Origin: Chryseobacterium cucumeris
Lineage (GTDB): Bacteria; Bacteroidota; Bacteroidia; Flavobacteriales; Weeksellaceae
NCBI RefSeq assembly: GCF_001593385.1
Contig: NZ_LUVZ01000001.1
Coordinates: 930,001 to 994,000, forward strand
DNA length: 64,000 nt
Direction of reading: 5' to 3'
Below, piece after piece: positions 36,510-45,935 of this stretch; position 1 is the first letter of the stretch, and each line of letters begins with the position of its first letter. The notes beneath the pieces are model-generated. The model was not told where the DNA came from and did not search any database. It saw only the letters and a list, made by a program, of their open reading frames with translations. The translations under genes were made by a program, and so were the position numbers.

Positions 36510-37154
36510 ATGTTAAAAAAAATTATTTCAGCTGGTCTTATTTTATCAGCAGTTATGTTTACAACACAAGTAAAAGCACAGGTAGCATCAGCGAGATCTA
36601 TTGCAGAAGTGGCCACAAAAGAAATGAGTTATTTAGGGCTTACAGAATCACAGGCAAATAAGGTTACAGAGATCAATAAAATGACAGCAGATGCTCTTAT
36701 TGCTCTTGATAACAAAGCCGGTGACAATAGCAGTTCCCAGAATAATAAAATGATTGCTGACGAATTTGTAAGCATAATTGCCCAGCGTCATCAGGCGATG
36801 GAGCAGATTCTTACTCCTGAGCAGATGGCTGTAGTAAAGCAAGACAGAGCAGAAAAGATTGCTCTTTTCAGAACATTGATTATGGTTCCTATTCTGGATC
36901 TGACTGAAAGACAGGTTGAGCAGGTATACGAGATCAACTTCAAAGGAGTACAGAAAGTTCAGAAAGATTTTGGAAAGCGTCTCAACAAGAAAAATGCGGG
37001 TCCTGAAGATGCTGACAGCAATAAGGCAAAAAAGGTTATTATAAGTGATTTTAAAGTCCTTGATAAAGATTTTAAAAAGATATTAAGCCCGGAACAATAT
37101 GAGGTTTATAAAAACAATCAGGATTTAATCAGAGAATCTGCTAAAAAAGGATAG
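36510..37154 (+). CDS. Secreted helical protein with two Spy/LTxxQ-like repeats
   Basis: The ATG at 36510 gives 214 residues. A longer frame starting inside the peptide gene and crossing the terminator is unlikely. A signal peptide (to about VKAQVASA) precedes a mostly helical, Lys/Glu/Gln-rich chain with two similar halves. Each half begins with an LT..Q-type motif (LGLTESQANKVTEIN and LDLTERQVEQVYEIN) and ends with LTPEQ or LSPEQYEVYK. This resembles periplasmic Spy/CpxP-like chaperones or DUF families with that motif. A chaperone role is an inference. It is followed by a strong terminator. Confidence 0.7.
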   Translation: MLKKIISAGLILSAVMFTTQVKAQVASARSIAEVATKEMSYLGLTESQANKVTEINKMTADALIALDNKAGDNSSSQNNKMIADEFVSIIAQRHQAMEQILTPEQMAVVKQDRAEKIALFRTLIMVPILDLTERQVEQVYEINFKGVQKVQKDFGKRLNKKNAGPEDADSNKAKKVIISDFKVLDKDFKKILSPEQYEVYKNNQDLIRESAKKG

Positions 37155-37173
37155 TTCGGTCCGTTTGGATAGT

Positions 37174-37216
37174 AAAATATCTGCGGCAGCTCCGTTGGAG
37201 CTGCCGCAGATATTTT
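37174..37216. terminator. Long perfect hairpin terminator between convergent genes
   Basis: A 20-base perfect stem (AAAATATCTGCGGCAGCTCC and complement) with a GTT loop. Its right arm ends on the first base of the convergent gene's stop codon region (37216). It can terminate both directions. Confidence 0.92.
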
Positions 37217-38718
37217 TATTTAAGGTAGGTTTCGTAAAGGTCTTTTCTTCGGTCTTTCATTACCTGAACAGAACCGTTATGATGGAGATCTTTCAACAGA
37301 TTCAAATCTACATCTACAATCAGGGTCATTTCTGTGTTGGGAGTAGCTTCTCCTTTCACGGCATTGGATGGAAAGGCAAAATCGGAAGGGGTAAACACCG
37401 CTGCCTGTCCGAACTGAATATCCATATTGTTTACCTTCGGAAGGTTTCCTACACAACCGGCAATGGCAACGTAGCATTCGTTTTCAATGGCTCTTGCTGC
37501 GGCACAGTGGCGTACTCTCATGTAGGCATTCTGAGTGTCTGTAAGATAAGGAACAAACAGAATCTTCATCCCCTGATCGGCCAGAATTCTTGGTAACTCC
37601 GGAAATTCCACGTCATAGCAGATGACAAGACCTATTTTTCCGCAGTCGGTATCAAAAACTTTGATTTCATTTCCACCCTTCATTCCATAATATCTCTTTT
37701 CGTTTGGAGTAATATGAATTTTTCTGTATTCATCCATACGGCCGTCACGGTGAAGAAGATAGCTTACGTTGTACAATTCATTATTTTCAAAAACAGGCAT
37801 ACTTCCCGAAATAATATTGACGTTGTAACTGATGGCCAGCTCTGAAATTTTTTCTTTGATTTCCTCTGTCAGCTTCGCCAGCTCTATCATACTGTCCCTT
37901 TCGGAAAGATTATTGAAGGGAGCCAGTAAAGGCGTGTTGAACAGCTCAGGGAAAAGGACGAAATCAGATTTGTAATCTCCCATTACGTTTACAAAGAATT
38001 CTACCTGCTCGTAAAAAGCTTCAATATCTTTAAAATGCCTCATCTGCCATTGCACCAATCCGAGACGGATAATGCTATCCTGCATGGTATTCGGTTTTCT
38101 GCTGTAATAAATATTGTTCCATTGCAAAAGAACTGCATTTTCTCTTGAAGCTTCATCTTCCGGAAGATATTTTTTCAGGATTTTTATCGGAAGAAAATTA
38201 TTGGAAAGCTGGAAAGACAATACCGGATCATAGATCTCCTTATCTCTTACTTTTCGGATATAATTTCTTGCAGAAAGTTCGTGGCTGTATTTGTGATAAT
38301 TCGGGATTCTGCCTCCAAGAATAATCGATTTCAGGTTTAATAACTCACAAAGTTCTTTTCGTGCATCGTACAATCTTCTTCCCAAACGTAGTTCCCGAAA
38401 CTCAGGATCTACAAAAACTTCAATTCCGTAGAGAACATTCCCCGTTGAAGTATGGGTATTGAATGTATAATTTCCTGTAATATCACTATAGGTATGGTCG
38501 TCCCCGAATTCTTCATAATTGACGATAATGGAAAGCGCTACAGCAGCGAGTTTTCCGTCAACCGTGATACAAATTTGTCCGTTAGGGAATATTTTTGTCA
38601 GTTTATCAATACTTTTTTTGGACCATATAGACTCCGACATCTGTGGGTAGGCCCTTTTCATCGTTTCCGCCAGTTCATCATAATCCTGAAGGGTCAGGTT
38701 TCTTGTTTCTATTTGCAT
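37216..38718 (-). CDS. Fusion of GNAT N-acetyltransferase and carbon-nitrogen hydrolase
   Basis: The 500-residue protein has two parts. Residues ~1-200 are a GNAT-like domain (RNLTLQDYDELAETM, EVFVDPEFRELRLGRRLYDAR with the acetyl-CoA loop). Residues ~215-495 form a nitrilase/amidase domain with the Glu-Lys-Cys triad: Glu in FPELFNTPLL, Lys in EYRKIHITPNE, Cys in LVICYDVEFPE. Nitrilase relatives cut C-N bonds of amides or nitriles. The joint arrangement is known in some bacterial proteins, but its substrate is not recognised here. The last domain ends near MKDRRKDLYETYLK. It is a single gene. Confidence 0.88.
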   Translation of the reverse strand: MQIETRNLTLQDYDELAETMKRAYPQMSESIWSKKSIDKLTKIFPNGQICITVDGKLAAVALSIIVNYEEFGDDHTYSDITGNYTFNTHTSTGNVLYGIEVFVDPEFRELRLGRRLYDARKELCELLNLKSIILGGRIPNYHKYSHELSARNYIRKVRDKEIYDPVLSFQLSNNFLPIKILKKYLPEDEASRENAVLLQWNNIYYSRKPNTMQDSIIRLGLVQWQMRHFKDIEAFYEQVEFFVNVMGDYKSDFVLFPELFNTPLLAPFNNLSERDSMIELAKLTEEIKEKISELAISYNVNIISGSMPVFENNELYNVSYLLHRDGRMDEYRKIHITPNEKRYYGMKGGNEIKVFDTDCGKIGLVICYDVEFPELPRILADQGMKILFVPYLTDTQNAYMRVRHCAAARAIENECYVAIAGCVGNLPKVNNMDIQFGQAAVFTPSDFAFPSNAVKGEATPNTEMTLIVDVDLNLLKDLHHNGSVQVMKDRRKDLYETYLK

Positions 38719-38808
38719 TTGATGTAATTTTACTTAAATTTAGTGAAAATATTTTACTTAAATCCTTATAGATAACTACTTCCCCAACTATTTATACAAA
38801 ATTTAACA

Positions 38809-39195
38809 GTGGATATCACCGAAATTTTACAAGCAGCAGTTCACTCAAATAATTATTGGAAACACTCTGATTTCAGTTCTGTAATCGAGGCGCTTTCATT
38901 TCCTTATCGCACTGATATAGAAAAGGAATCAGAAAAAATTGCTATTCTAAATTTGGGAAATAAAACTGTGGGATATATCTGTCTGAATTATCCTCTGATT
39001 TTTATAGAAAAGCTATATGCTTTACAGGTAAAAAATATTCTGCATACATTTCGTGATATAGAATATATTATTGTCGATACGCTATCTAATCCGTATTTGA
39101 CTGTAGATCCTGATATTTATAATGCTTATTTTGATTTTATAGAAAACCTGAATGCTTTTTCTGCGGAAGATTTTTATTTTTACAATGTAAATTAA
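38809..39195 (+). CDS. Short hypothetical protein
   Basis: The 128-residue protein is probably read from a GTG at 38809 (MDITEILQAAVHSNNYWKH). No signal peptide or TM is visible, so it is likely cytoplasmic. It has an acidic, aromatic C-terminal end (NAFSAEDFYFYNVN) and regular hydrophobic spacing of a small alpha/beta fold. I recognise no family. It is followed 40 bases later by a small membrane protein on the same strand, so the two could share a transcript. Confidence 0.5.
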   Translation: MDITEILQAAVHSNNYWKHSDFSSVIEALSFPYRTDIEKESEKIAILNLGNKTVGYICLNYPLIFIEKLYALQVKNILHTFRDIEYIIVDTLSNPYLTVDPDIYNAYFDFIENLNAFSAEDFYFYNVN

Positions 39196-39235
39196 AAATC
39201 ATTCTTGTCCGATTAAATTAAATTTTTATTAGTTG

Positions 39236-39517
39236 ATGAAACCATACGCAGTAATTTTACTCATAAGCGTCACCATTATGTTTATTTTAAGAATCTTTTA
39301 TGCTGATACATCAGTCAATGTTTCGCATAATTTAAACTTGTTTTTAGCATCTGAAATAAAACCCCAGGAAGCAAAAAGTTTTATTTACTTCTATTTAATA
39401 GGTACTATGTTAACAAGTTATGTCATTTTCCATAAACATATACTCTTCAAGCTGATATATTGCTTGTTAATTGCTTTAAATATTTTACTGATCATTTCTT
39501 CATTGAAACAGTTTTAA
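39236..39517 (+). CDS. Small membrane protein, three hydrophobic segments
   Basis: The 93-residue protein starts at the ATG at 39236 (TTG one codon earlier is unlikely). It contains hydrophobic stretches around PYAVILLISVTIMFILRIFY, FIYFYLIGTMLTSYVIFH and LIYCLLIALNILLIISSL. Function unknown. It is followed directly by a hairpin terminator. Confidence 0.55.
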   Translation: MKPYAVILLISVTIMFILRIFYADTSVNVSHNLNLFLASEIKPQEAKSFIYFYLIGTMLTSYVIFHKHILFKLIYCLLIALNILLIISSLKQF

Positions 39518-39522
39518 CAAAA

Positions 39523-39552
39523 AAATCCTACCCAAAATGGGCAGGATTTATA
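39523..39552. terminator. Terminator in the convergent gap before guaA
   Basis: AAATCCTACCCA pairs with TGGGCAGGATTT around AAA, with one mismatch, flanked by A and T. It serves the small membrane protein gene and probably guaA. Confidence 0.75.
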
Positions 39553-39571
39553 TTTAAATTCAAGTCAAAAA

Positions 39572-41101
39572 TTATTCCCACTCAATCGTTGCAGGTGGTT
39601 TGCTTGAAATATCGTAAGCTACTCTGTTGATTCCTCTTACTTCGTTGATGATTCTGCTGGAAACGGTATCCAGGAACTCGTAAGGAAGTCTGCTCCACGT
39701 TGCCGTCATAAAGTCGATGGTATTGGCAGAACGAACTACAGCTGTATATTCGTAAGTTCTTTCGTCACCCATTACTCCTACAGATTTTACAGGAAGAAGG
39801 ACTACAAATGCCTGAGATACTTTTTCGTAAAGGTCATTTTTGTATAATTCTTCGATGAAGATATCATCCGCTTCCTGAAGGATTCTTACTTTCTCAGCAT
39901 CTACCGCTCCCAATACTCTGATTCCTAATCCAGGACCTGGGAAAGGGTGTCTGTATACCAGGTGATGAGGAATACCCAATTCTTCTCCTACTCTTCTTAC
40001 TTCGTCCTTGAAAAGCTCTCTTAATGGCTCTAATAATTCGAATTCCATATCTTCAGGAAGTCCTCCAACGTTGTGGTGTGACTTGATTACTGCAGATGGT
40101 CCATTAACAGACTGGCTTTCGATAACGTCAGGATAAATGGTTCCCTGAGCTAAGAACTTAGCACCTTCAATTTTGTGAGATTCTTCGTCAAATACGTGGA
40201 TGAATTCGTTTCCGATGATTTTTCTCTTTGCTTCAGGATCGTCTACTCCGGCTAGTTTTGAAAGGAATCTTTCTTTAGCATCCACCATTTTAATGTTCAT
40301 ATGGAAATGCTCTCCATACTGATCCATTACTTTTTTCCCTTCATCCTTTCTCAATAATCCCGTATCTACGAAGATACAAGTCAACTGATCACCGATGGCT
40401 TTGTGGATCAAAACAGCGGCTACAGAAGAGTCTACACCTCCTGAAAGTCCAAGGATTACTTTGTTGTCTCCTACTTTCTCACGGATTTCCTCAACTGTTT
40501 TTTCAATATAGTTAGTCAGTTTCCAGTTTTTCTCTGAGTTACAGATGCTGAAAACGAAATTTTCAAGCATTTTCCCTCCTTCTTCTGTATGAGAAACTTC
40601 CGGGTGGAACTGAACGCAGAAGATTTTTTTGTCTTCATTGGAGATAGAAGCAATTACGCCTGATTTCGCATTTAATTCAAAACCTGCAGGCAATTCTCCT
40701 ACTTCGTCAAAGTGGCTCATCCAAACAACAGAGTTCTGAGTAACTCCTTTTAATAAAGAGCTTTCTTTAACGATCTCTAAGTTGGCTTTACCGTATTCTC
40801 CTTTCTCTCCTTTGTTTACTTTTCCTCCTAAAAGGTGAGCCGTCATCTGCATTCCGTAACAGATTCCCAATACAGGAACTCCCTGCTCGTATAATTCTTT
40901 CTCAACCAGGTGAGCATTTTCTGCATTTACAGAACTTGGTCCACCGGATAGGATGATTCCTTTTGGCTGTTTTGCTAAAATATCTTGTAATGGTGTATTG
41001 TAAGGCAAGATTTCAGAGTACACACCCATCTCACGGATTCTTCTTCCGATAAGCTGGTTGTACTGGGATCCGAAATCTAAAATAATAATACCGTTGTTCA
41101 T
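39572..41101 (-). CDS. guaA: GMP synthase (glutamine-hydrolysing)
   Basis: The 509-residue enzyme combines a class I glutamine amidotransferase (Cys81 in GICYGMQ, His/Glu in QFHPEVSHTEEGG) with an ATP pyrophosphatase domain (P-loop GLSGGVDSSVAA near residue 220). The C-terminal dimerisation part has HPFPGPGLGIRVLG and ends in KPPATIEWE. It aminates XMP to GMP in the last step of guanine nucleotide synthesis. It is the end of the leftward purine block, separated from purD by a terminator and a repeat, so it probably has its own promoter. Confidence 0.98.
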   Translation of the reverse strand: MNNGIIILDFGSQYNQLIGRRIREMGVYSEILPYNTPLQDILAKQPKGIILSGGPSSVNAENAHLVEKELYEQGVPVLGICYGMQMTAHLLGGKVNKGEKGEYGKANLEIVKESSLLKGVTQNSVVWMSHFDEVGELPAGFELNAKSGVIASISNEDKKIFCVQFHPEVSHTEEGGKMLENFVFSICNSEKNWKLTNYIEKTVEEIREKVGDNKVILGLSGGVDSSVAAVLIHKAIGDQLTCIFVDTGLLRKDEGKKVMDQYGEHFHMNIKMVDAKERFLSKLAGVDDPEAKRKIIGNEFIHVFDEESHKIEGAKFLAQGTIYPDVIESQSVNGPSAVIKSHHNVGGLPEDMEFELLEPLRELFKDEVRRVGEELGIPHHLVYRHPFPGPGLGIRVLGAVDAEKVRILQEADDIFIEELYKNDLYEKVSQAFVVLLPVKSVGVMGDERTYEYTAVVRSANTIDFMTATWSRLPYEFLDTVSSRIINEVRGINRVAYDISSKPPATIEWE

Positions 41102-41140
41102 TTTTGATAATTGATAAATGATGATTAAATTAAAAGCTTT

Positions 41141-41212
41141 AAGCTATAGGCTTCAGGCAATAAGCTTTCTATAACGCAATAAGCATGCTGCCTGTAGCCT
41201 AAAGCTTATTGC
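41141..41212. repeat. Complex inverted repeat between purD and guaA
   Basis: A 19-base near-perfect inverted pair (41141-41159 with 41189-41207, two mismatches) overlaps a second pair, GCAATAAGCTTT (41158-41169) with AAAGCTTATTGC (41201-41212), which is perfect. Alternative hairpins are therefore possible. No ORF. Confidence 0.7.
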
Positions 41213-41229
41213 TTACTTAACTGTTTTAC

Positions 41230-41260
41230 AAAAAAAGACTTGGATTAGCTCCAAATCTTT
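41230..41260 (-). terminator. Intrinsic terminator of purD
   Basis: On the minus strand AAAGATTTGGA pairs with TCCAAGTCTTT (one G-U wobble) around a five-base loop and is followed by T. It lies 15 bases past the purD stop. Confidence 0.75.
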
Positions 41261-41274
41261 TTTCGTGATTTTTA

Positions 41275-42513
41275 TTAAAACTTTCCGATGTCTTCTCTAT
41301 AGAAGCCGTAATCGAAATGTACGTGACCTGCGTCTTCGTAAACTTTCTTGCGGGCATCTTCGTAAGTAGCTCCTGTAGCCACAATGTTCAGTACTCTACC
41401 GCCATTGGAAACTACTTTATCACCTTTGGTGACAGCTCCTGCGTATAACAGTTTACTGTGTTTCAGTTTGTCTTCTCCTGTAATTTCGAAACCTATTTCG
41501 ATATTTCTCGGATATCCTCCTGAACACATAACAAGGCAAACTGCTTTTTCGTCTTTAAACTTAAGCTCAATGTCTTTTCCTTCCATACAATCCTGAATCA
41601 CATCCAGAAGATTGTTTTCCATCAACGCCATCAATACCTGAGTTTCAGGATCTCCGAATCTCATGTTGTATTCAAGAAGGTAAGCTCCGTTTTTCGTTAC
41701 CATCAATCCGAAGAAGATGATTCCTTTAAATCCGAAACCTTCAGCTTTAAGACCTTTGACAGTAGGTTCTAAGATATTTTTCTCAAAATCTGCATAGTGC
41801 TCCTGAGTAAATTCCGGGCTTGGTGCTACTGAACCCATACCTCCTGTATTAGGTCCTGTATCTCCGTTTCCAGCTTTTTTATAGTCTTTTGCTGCTACAC
41901 ATGGAAATAATTTTTCTCCGTTAGAGAAAGCAATGATAGAAGCTTCAAAACCTTGTAAATATTCTTCAATAACTAAACGAATACCAGCATCACCATAGAT
42001 TCTTCTGATCATGAAATCGTGGATTGTGGCTTCAGCTTCTTCAAGGTTGTCACAAATAACAACGCCTTTTCCGCCAGCTAAACCACTTGCCTTGATTACC
42101 AAAGGATACTGCTGTGTCTGCACATATTCTTTAGCTTCATTATATGAATCAAATACTACAGCTTTAGCTGTTTTGATATCATAGGTCTGCATAAATTTCT
42201 TAGAGAAAGCTTTACTTCCTTCCAGGCTCGCTACTTTTTGAGTAGGCCCGAAAACCTTAAGATCATGCTTTTTAAATTCGTCCTTGATACCCGCTACAAG
42301 AGGAGCTTCCGGACCTACGATCGTAAGATCAATTTTTTCTTTAATAGCGAAATCTCTAAGTTCTTTGATTTCTGATAAATGAACATTTTTCCCTATTACA
42401 TCGGTAGTAGCATTCCCGTTGGCAAAAAACATTTTAGAAATTCTTGAGTCATTCTGAAGCTTTGCCGCTAAAGCAGATTCTCTACCGCCTTCACCTATGA
42501 TTAATATTCTCAT
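41275..42513 (-). CDS. purD: Phosphoribosylamine-glycine ligase (GAR synthetase)
   Basis: The 412-residue ATP-grasp enzyme shows the N-domain (MRILIIGEGGRESALAAKL), LKVFGPTQKVASLEGSKAFSKKF, the ATP-grasp core KASGLAGGKGVVI, and C-terminal MRFGDPETQVLM. It joins glycine to phosphoribosylamine, the second step of de novo purine synthesis, in the cytoplasm. It carries a consensus promoter upstream in the purH-purD gap, so it may start a separate transcript, though it also follows purH in the same direction. Confidence 0.97.
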   Translation of the reverse strand: MRILIIGEGGRESALAAKLQNDSRISKMFFANGNATTDVIGKNVHLSEIKELRDFAIKEKIDLTIVGPEAPLVAGIKDEFKKHDLKVFGPTQKVASLEGSKAFSKKFMQTYDIKTAKAVVFDSYNEAKEYVQTQQYPLVIKASGLAGGKGVVICDNLEEAEATIHDFMIRRIYGDAGIRLVIEEYLQGFEASIIAFSNGEKLFPCVAAKDYKKAGNGDTGPNTGGMGSVAPSPEFTQEHYADFEKNILEPTVKGLKAEGFGFKGIIFFGLMVTKNGAYLLEYNMRFGDPETQVLMALMENNLLDVIQDCMEGKDIELKFKDEKAVCLVMCSGGYPRNIEIGFEITGEDKLKHSKLLYAGAVTKGDKVVSNGGRVLNIVATGATYEDARKKVYEDAGHVHFDYGFYREDIGKF

Positions 42514-42541
42514 ACTTTATTTATTATCTAGTCTTAATTTA

Positions 42542-42573
42542 CAAATATATAATTTTGAATGCTAAAAATACAA
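42542..42573 (-). promoter_or_regulatory. Promoter (-33 and -7) of purD
   Basis: On the minus strand TTG (42573-42571) and TATATTTG (42549-42542) are spaced by 21 bases, a full consensus match. The ATG lies 28 bases downstream of the -7. Confidence 0.7.
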
Positions 42574-42602
42574 TCCCTAATTATTTTTTAATTCTATTTT
42601 AA

Positions 42603-44120
42603 TTAGTGGAAAAAGTGTCTGACACCTGTAAACATCATTGGAATACTGTGCTCGTTTGCTGCCTCAATACTATCCTGATCTTTTACACTTCCACCTGGCT
42701 GAATAATCGCCTTGATGCCTTCCTGAGCGCAGAAATCTACTACATCACGGAAAGGGAAAAATGCATCTGAAGCCAGTACTAAATCTCCTGAGAATTTTTC
42801 TTTTGCTCTTTCGATCGCCTGCTGTGTTGCCCAGATTCTGTTTACCTGTCCGCCACCGATACCGAATGCCTGAATTCCGTTGGAAACTACGATTGCATTA
42901 GACTTCACATATTTTACTACTCTCTGAGAGAAAAGCAATGCTTTTTTCTGCTCTTCTGTAGGCTGTACTTCAGTTACCACTTTGATATCATCTGAGAAGT
43001 GAAGGTCATTATCCTGAACAAGGATACCTCCGTCTACTTTCACCCAGGTCTGTTTGTCAGAAACAGGGTTTACGATTTTGATGATTCTCAGGTTTTTCTT
43101 TTTTCTTAAAATTTCAAGAGCTTCTTCATCAAATTCAGGAGCCATTACAATTTCAAGGAAAGTTTTGTTGAGCTCTTCCGCTGTTGCTGCATCAATTTTA
43201 TAGTTCATTGCAACAATTCCGCCAAAGATGGAAACCGGATCACATTCAAATGTTTTCTGATAGGTTTCCAATGCTGAAGTTCCGATCGCAACGCCACAAG
43301 GGGTAGAGTGTTTTACAGCACAACAAGCCATTTCTTCTTTGAACTCAGTGACTACTTTCCAGCAAAGGTCCATATCACGAAGATTGTTGAAAGAAAGTTC
43401 TTTACCTCCAAGCTGTTCAAAGTCTTTCATCGCTCCGTTTTCGAAAGTAGAAACGTAGTAAGCTGCTGTCTGGTGAGGATTTTCTCCATATCTTAGATCT
43501 GCTACTTTTTTATAAGAAGCATTCAGATAAGTAGGATATTCTTCATCTAAAAGCATTCTTGAAATAGCCGCATCATATGCAGAGGTAAGGTTGAATACTT
43601 TTCCTGCAAGTTTTTTACGGGTTTCGATATACGTATCACCGTTTTGCTCCATTTCAATTTTCACTGCTGCATAGTCTTCAACATCAGTGATTACTGTTAC
43701 AGAATCAAAGTTTTTCGCTGCAGAACGAAGCATTGAAGGTCCACCGATATCGATAAACTCTACTTTTTCATGTAAAGAAATGTCTTTGTTTACATTTTCA
43801 AAGAAAGGATAAAGATTTACGATTACCATGTCAATCAGACCAATTCCGTGCTCCTGAACGGTTTTCATGTGCTCTTCATTGTTACGAACAGCCAACAATC
43901 CACCGTGAACTTTTGGGTGTAAAGTTTTCACTCTTCCATCCAACATTTCAGGGAAATTGGTAACCTCATCAATCTGAATAGGATTTAAACCAGCGTCTTT
44001 CAAATGTTTGAACGTTCCTCCTGTAGAGATCAACTCATAATTCTGAGCTTCCAAAAACTGTGCGAATTCTATTAATCCACTTTTGTCAGAAACACTGATT
44101 AAAACTCTCTTTTTACTCAT
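42603..44120 (-). CDS. purH: Bifunctional AICAR formyltransferase/IMP cyclohydrolase
   Basis: The 505-residue enzyme has an N-terminal MGS-like IMP cyclohydrolase domain ([47 protein letters not shown]). The C-terminal AICAR transformylase part follows, with [44 protein letters not shown] and [14 protein letters not shown]. It catalyses the last two steps to IMP. It follows purN after 175 bases that contain a palindromic repeat. Confidence 0.98.
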   Translation of the reverse strand: MSKKRVLISVSDKSGLIEFAQFLEAQNYELISTGGTFKHLKDAGLNPIQIDEVTNFPEMLDGRVKTLHPKVHGGLLAVRNNEEHMKTVQEHGIGLIDMVIVNLYPFFENVNKDISLHEKVEFIDIGGPSMLRSAAKNFDSVTVITDVEDYAAVKIEMEQNGDTYIETRKKLAGKVFNLTSAYDAAISRMLLDEEYPTYLNASYKKVADLRYGENPHQTAAYYVSTFENGAMKDFEQLGGKELSFNNLRDMDLCWKVVTEFKEEMACCAVKHSTPCGVAIGTSALETYQKTFECDPVSIFGGIVAMNYKIDAATAEELNKTFLEIVMAPEFDEEALEILRKKKNLRIIKIVNPVSDKQTWVKVDGGILVQDNDLHFSDDIKVVTEVQPTEEQKKALLFSQRVVKYVKSNAIVVSNGIQAFGIGGGQVNRIWATQQAIERAKEKFSGDLVLASDAFFPFRDVVDFCAQEGIKAIIQPGGSVKDQDSIEAANEHSIPMMFTGVRHFFH

Positions 44121-44217
44121 TTTACTTTCAATTTTTTACTTTTTACAGCTATTTCAAACTGTGTCCGGGTCTTTCACCTCCGAACTTACTTTTATTTTAC
44201 TTAGATTTCTTTTTATT

Positions 44218-44296
44218 AATGTAACAATGTATCAGTCCAGCAATGTAACAATACCTTCAACATTGGTAAATTGGTACACTGATACATTGTTATATT
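44218..44296. repeat. Inverted repeat between purN and purH
   Basis: AATGTAACAATGTATCAGT at 44218-44236 and its complement with one mismatch at 44278-44296 enclose a further AATGTAACAAT word. The inner arm ends at the purN stop codon, so the structure could end purN transcription. No ORF. Confidence 0.75.
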
Positions 44297-44862
44297 TATT
44301 CATTTCCCAGGACCTTATTGATCGCGATCGGAAATATTTCATATTCAATCTGGTGAACTTTCTGAGCCAGGGTTTCAGGAGTGTCCTCAGCGGTTACTTC
44401 GAAAGACTTCTGAAGAATAGCTTCTCCTTCGTCAATCCCTGGTGTCACAAAATGTACAGTTGCCCCACTCTCTATTTCTTTCGCTTCAATAACTGCATTG
44501 TGAACGTTCATTCCCCACATTCCTTTTCCTCCGAATTTCGGAAGCAAAGCCGGGTGAATATTGATTATTTTACCATTCCAGTTTTCACAGAATTCAGATT
44601 TTAAGATGGATAAAAATCCTGCCAATACAATCAGATCTGTATTTTCAGGGATTACTTTGGCCAATTCGCTGCTGAAGTTCTTTCCTCTCGGAATGAGTAT
44701 GTTTTCTATATTGTGATTCTTTGCTCTTTCCAGTCCGAAACATTCTCTGTCTGCTACCACCAGAGTTACTTTTGCATTCTGGATTTCTCCTGAGTCAATA
44801 GTATCAATGATTCTCTGCAGATTGGTTCCTGAACCGGATACGAGTACAACAATGTTCTTCAT
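44296..44862 (-). CDS. purN: Phosphoribosylglycinamide formyltransferase
   Basis: The 188-residue enzyme transfers a formyl group from 10-formyl-THF to GAR, the third step of purine synthesis. The N-terminal VLVSGSGTNLQRIID, LIVLAGFLSIL, the catalytic region GKIINIHPALLPKFGGKGMWG (Asn and His) and the C-terminal SGATVHFVTPGIDEGEAIL are clear. The usual DxGP region is conserved as PGIDEG. It sits 74 bases downstream of purM on the same strand. Confidence 0.97.
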   Translation of the reverse strand: MKNIVVLVSGSGTNLQRIIDTIDSGEIQNAKVTLVVADRECFGLERAKNHNIENILIPRGKNFSSELAKVIPENTDLIVLAGFLSILKSEFCENWNGKIINIHPALLPKFGGKGMWGMNVHNAVIEAKEIESGATVHFVTPGIDEGEAILQKSFEVTAEDTPETLAQKVHQIEYEIFPIAINKVLGNE

Positions 44863-44865
44863 TAT

Positions 44866-44936
44866 TCAGATGTTAGATGTCAGATTAAAGATTACAGACT
44901 TACATCTGATATCTAAGATCTGAAATCTGATGTCAT
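44866..44936. repeat. AGAT/CAGATT-type repeat downstream of purM
   Basis: The purM-purN gap is filled by AGAT-rich words. ATCTAAGATCTGAAAT at 44911-44926 recurs inverted (15 of 16 bases) at 45955-45970 on the other side of purM. Confidence 0.65.
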
Positions 44937-45929
44937 TTAAAATTTCAAATTGATTTTCTCTGCTCCTTCAGTAATTTCTCCGATTTCGTAAGCGTCATCT
45001 AAAAGGTGTAATACTTTTTCAGCATGTTCAGCATCTACAACGATTACCATTCCTACACCCATGTTGAATGTTCCGTGCATTTCTTCACGTGCCACTCCAC
45101 CTCTTTTTTCAAGCTCAAGCATCACACTAGGAATTCTGATTTTTGATTCGTCGATAGAAGCACAAAGTCCTTCCGGAATAATTCTAGGAACGTTTTCGTA
45201 AAGACCACCTCCTGTGATATGGGCAATTCCTTCTACTCTTACTTCTTCCAGTACTTTATGAATATCTTTGTAGTATAGTCTTGTAGGAACTAAAAGTGTT
45301 TCGTATAATGGTTTTCCTTCGAATTCTTCTTCAAAATCCGGGAATACTTTTCTTACTAAAGAGAATCCGTTTGAGTGGAATCCTGAGCTTGGCAATGCAA
45401 TAATTTTGTTTCCAGCTTTGATCTTAGAACCGTCAATGATCTGGTCTTTTTCTACGATTCCTACACAGAATCCTGCAACATCATAATCTCCGGGCTGGTA
45501 CATTCCAGGCATTTCAGCAGTTTCACCACCAATCAATGCACAGTTGTTATCCTTACAAGCGGCAACCATTCCTAAAACGATTTCTGCAGCGATTTCTGAA
45601 TCAAGCTTTCCACAAGCCAGATAATCCAGAAAGAATAAAGGTTTAGCACCGTGGCAAAGAATATCGTTGGCACACATTGCGAAGCAATCTACCCCGATAG
45701 AATCGTATTTTTTGGTATCTAAAGCTACTTTCAGCTTTGTTCCTACTCCATCTGTTCCTGATACAAGAACCGGATTTTTGTATCCTCCGATTTCATAGAA
45801 AGCACCAAAACTTCCCAAGTGGTTCAGTACATTGGAATTGTGGGTTTCACCGACCGCTTTTTTGATCTTGTCAACCGTTTTGTATCCTTCTTCTTTGTCT
45901 ACTCCTGCTGATTTGTAAGTGTTGCTCAT
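44937..45929 (-). CDS. purM: Phosphoribosylformylglycinamidine cyclo-ligase (AIR synthetase)
   Basis: The 330-residue enzyme carries GFAY-type features of the family: VSGTDGVGTKLKVALD, DCFAMCANDILCHGAKPLFFLDYLACGK, CALIGGETAEMPGMY and HITGGGLYENVPRIIP. It closes the imidazole ring with ATP in the fifth step of purine synthesis. It is the first recognisable gene of the leftward purine block. Upstream lies a repeat and then a mini transcription unit with terminator; no closer promoter was found. Confidence 0.97.
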   Translation of the reverse strand: MSNTYKSAGVDKEEGYKTVDKIKKAVGETHNSNVLNHLGSFGAFYEIGGYKNPVLVSGTDGVGTKLKVALDTKKYDSIGVDCFAMCANDILCHGAKPLFFLDYLACGKLDSEIAAEIVLGMVAACKDNNCALIGGETAEMPGMYQPGDYDVAGFCVGIVEKDQIIDGSKIKAGNKIIALPSSGFHSNGFSLVRKVFPDFEEEFEGKPLYETLLVPTRLYYKDIHKVLEEVRVEGIAHITGGGLYENVPRIIPEGLCASIDESKIRIPSVMLELEKRGGVAREEMHGTFNMGVGMVIVVDAEHAEKVLHLLDDAYEIGEITEGAEKINLKF

Positions 45930-45935
45930 GTCTGC

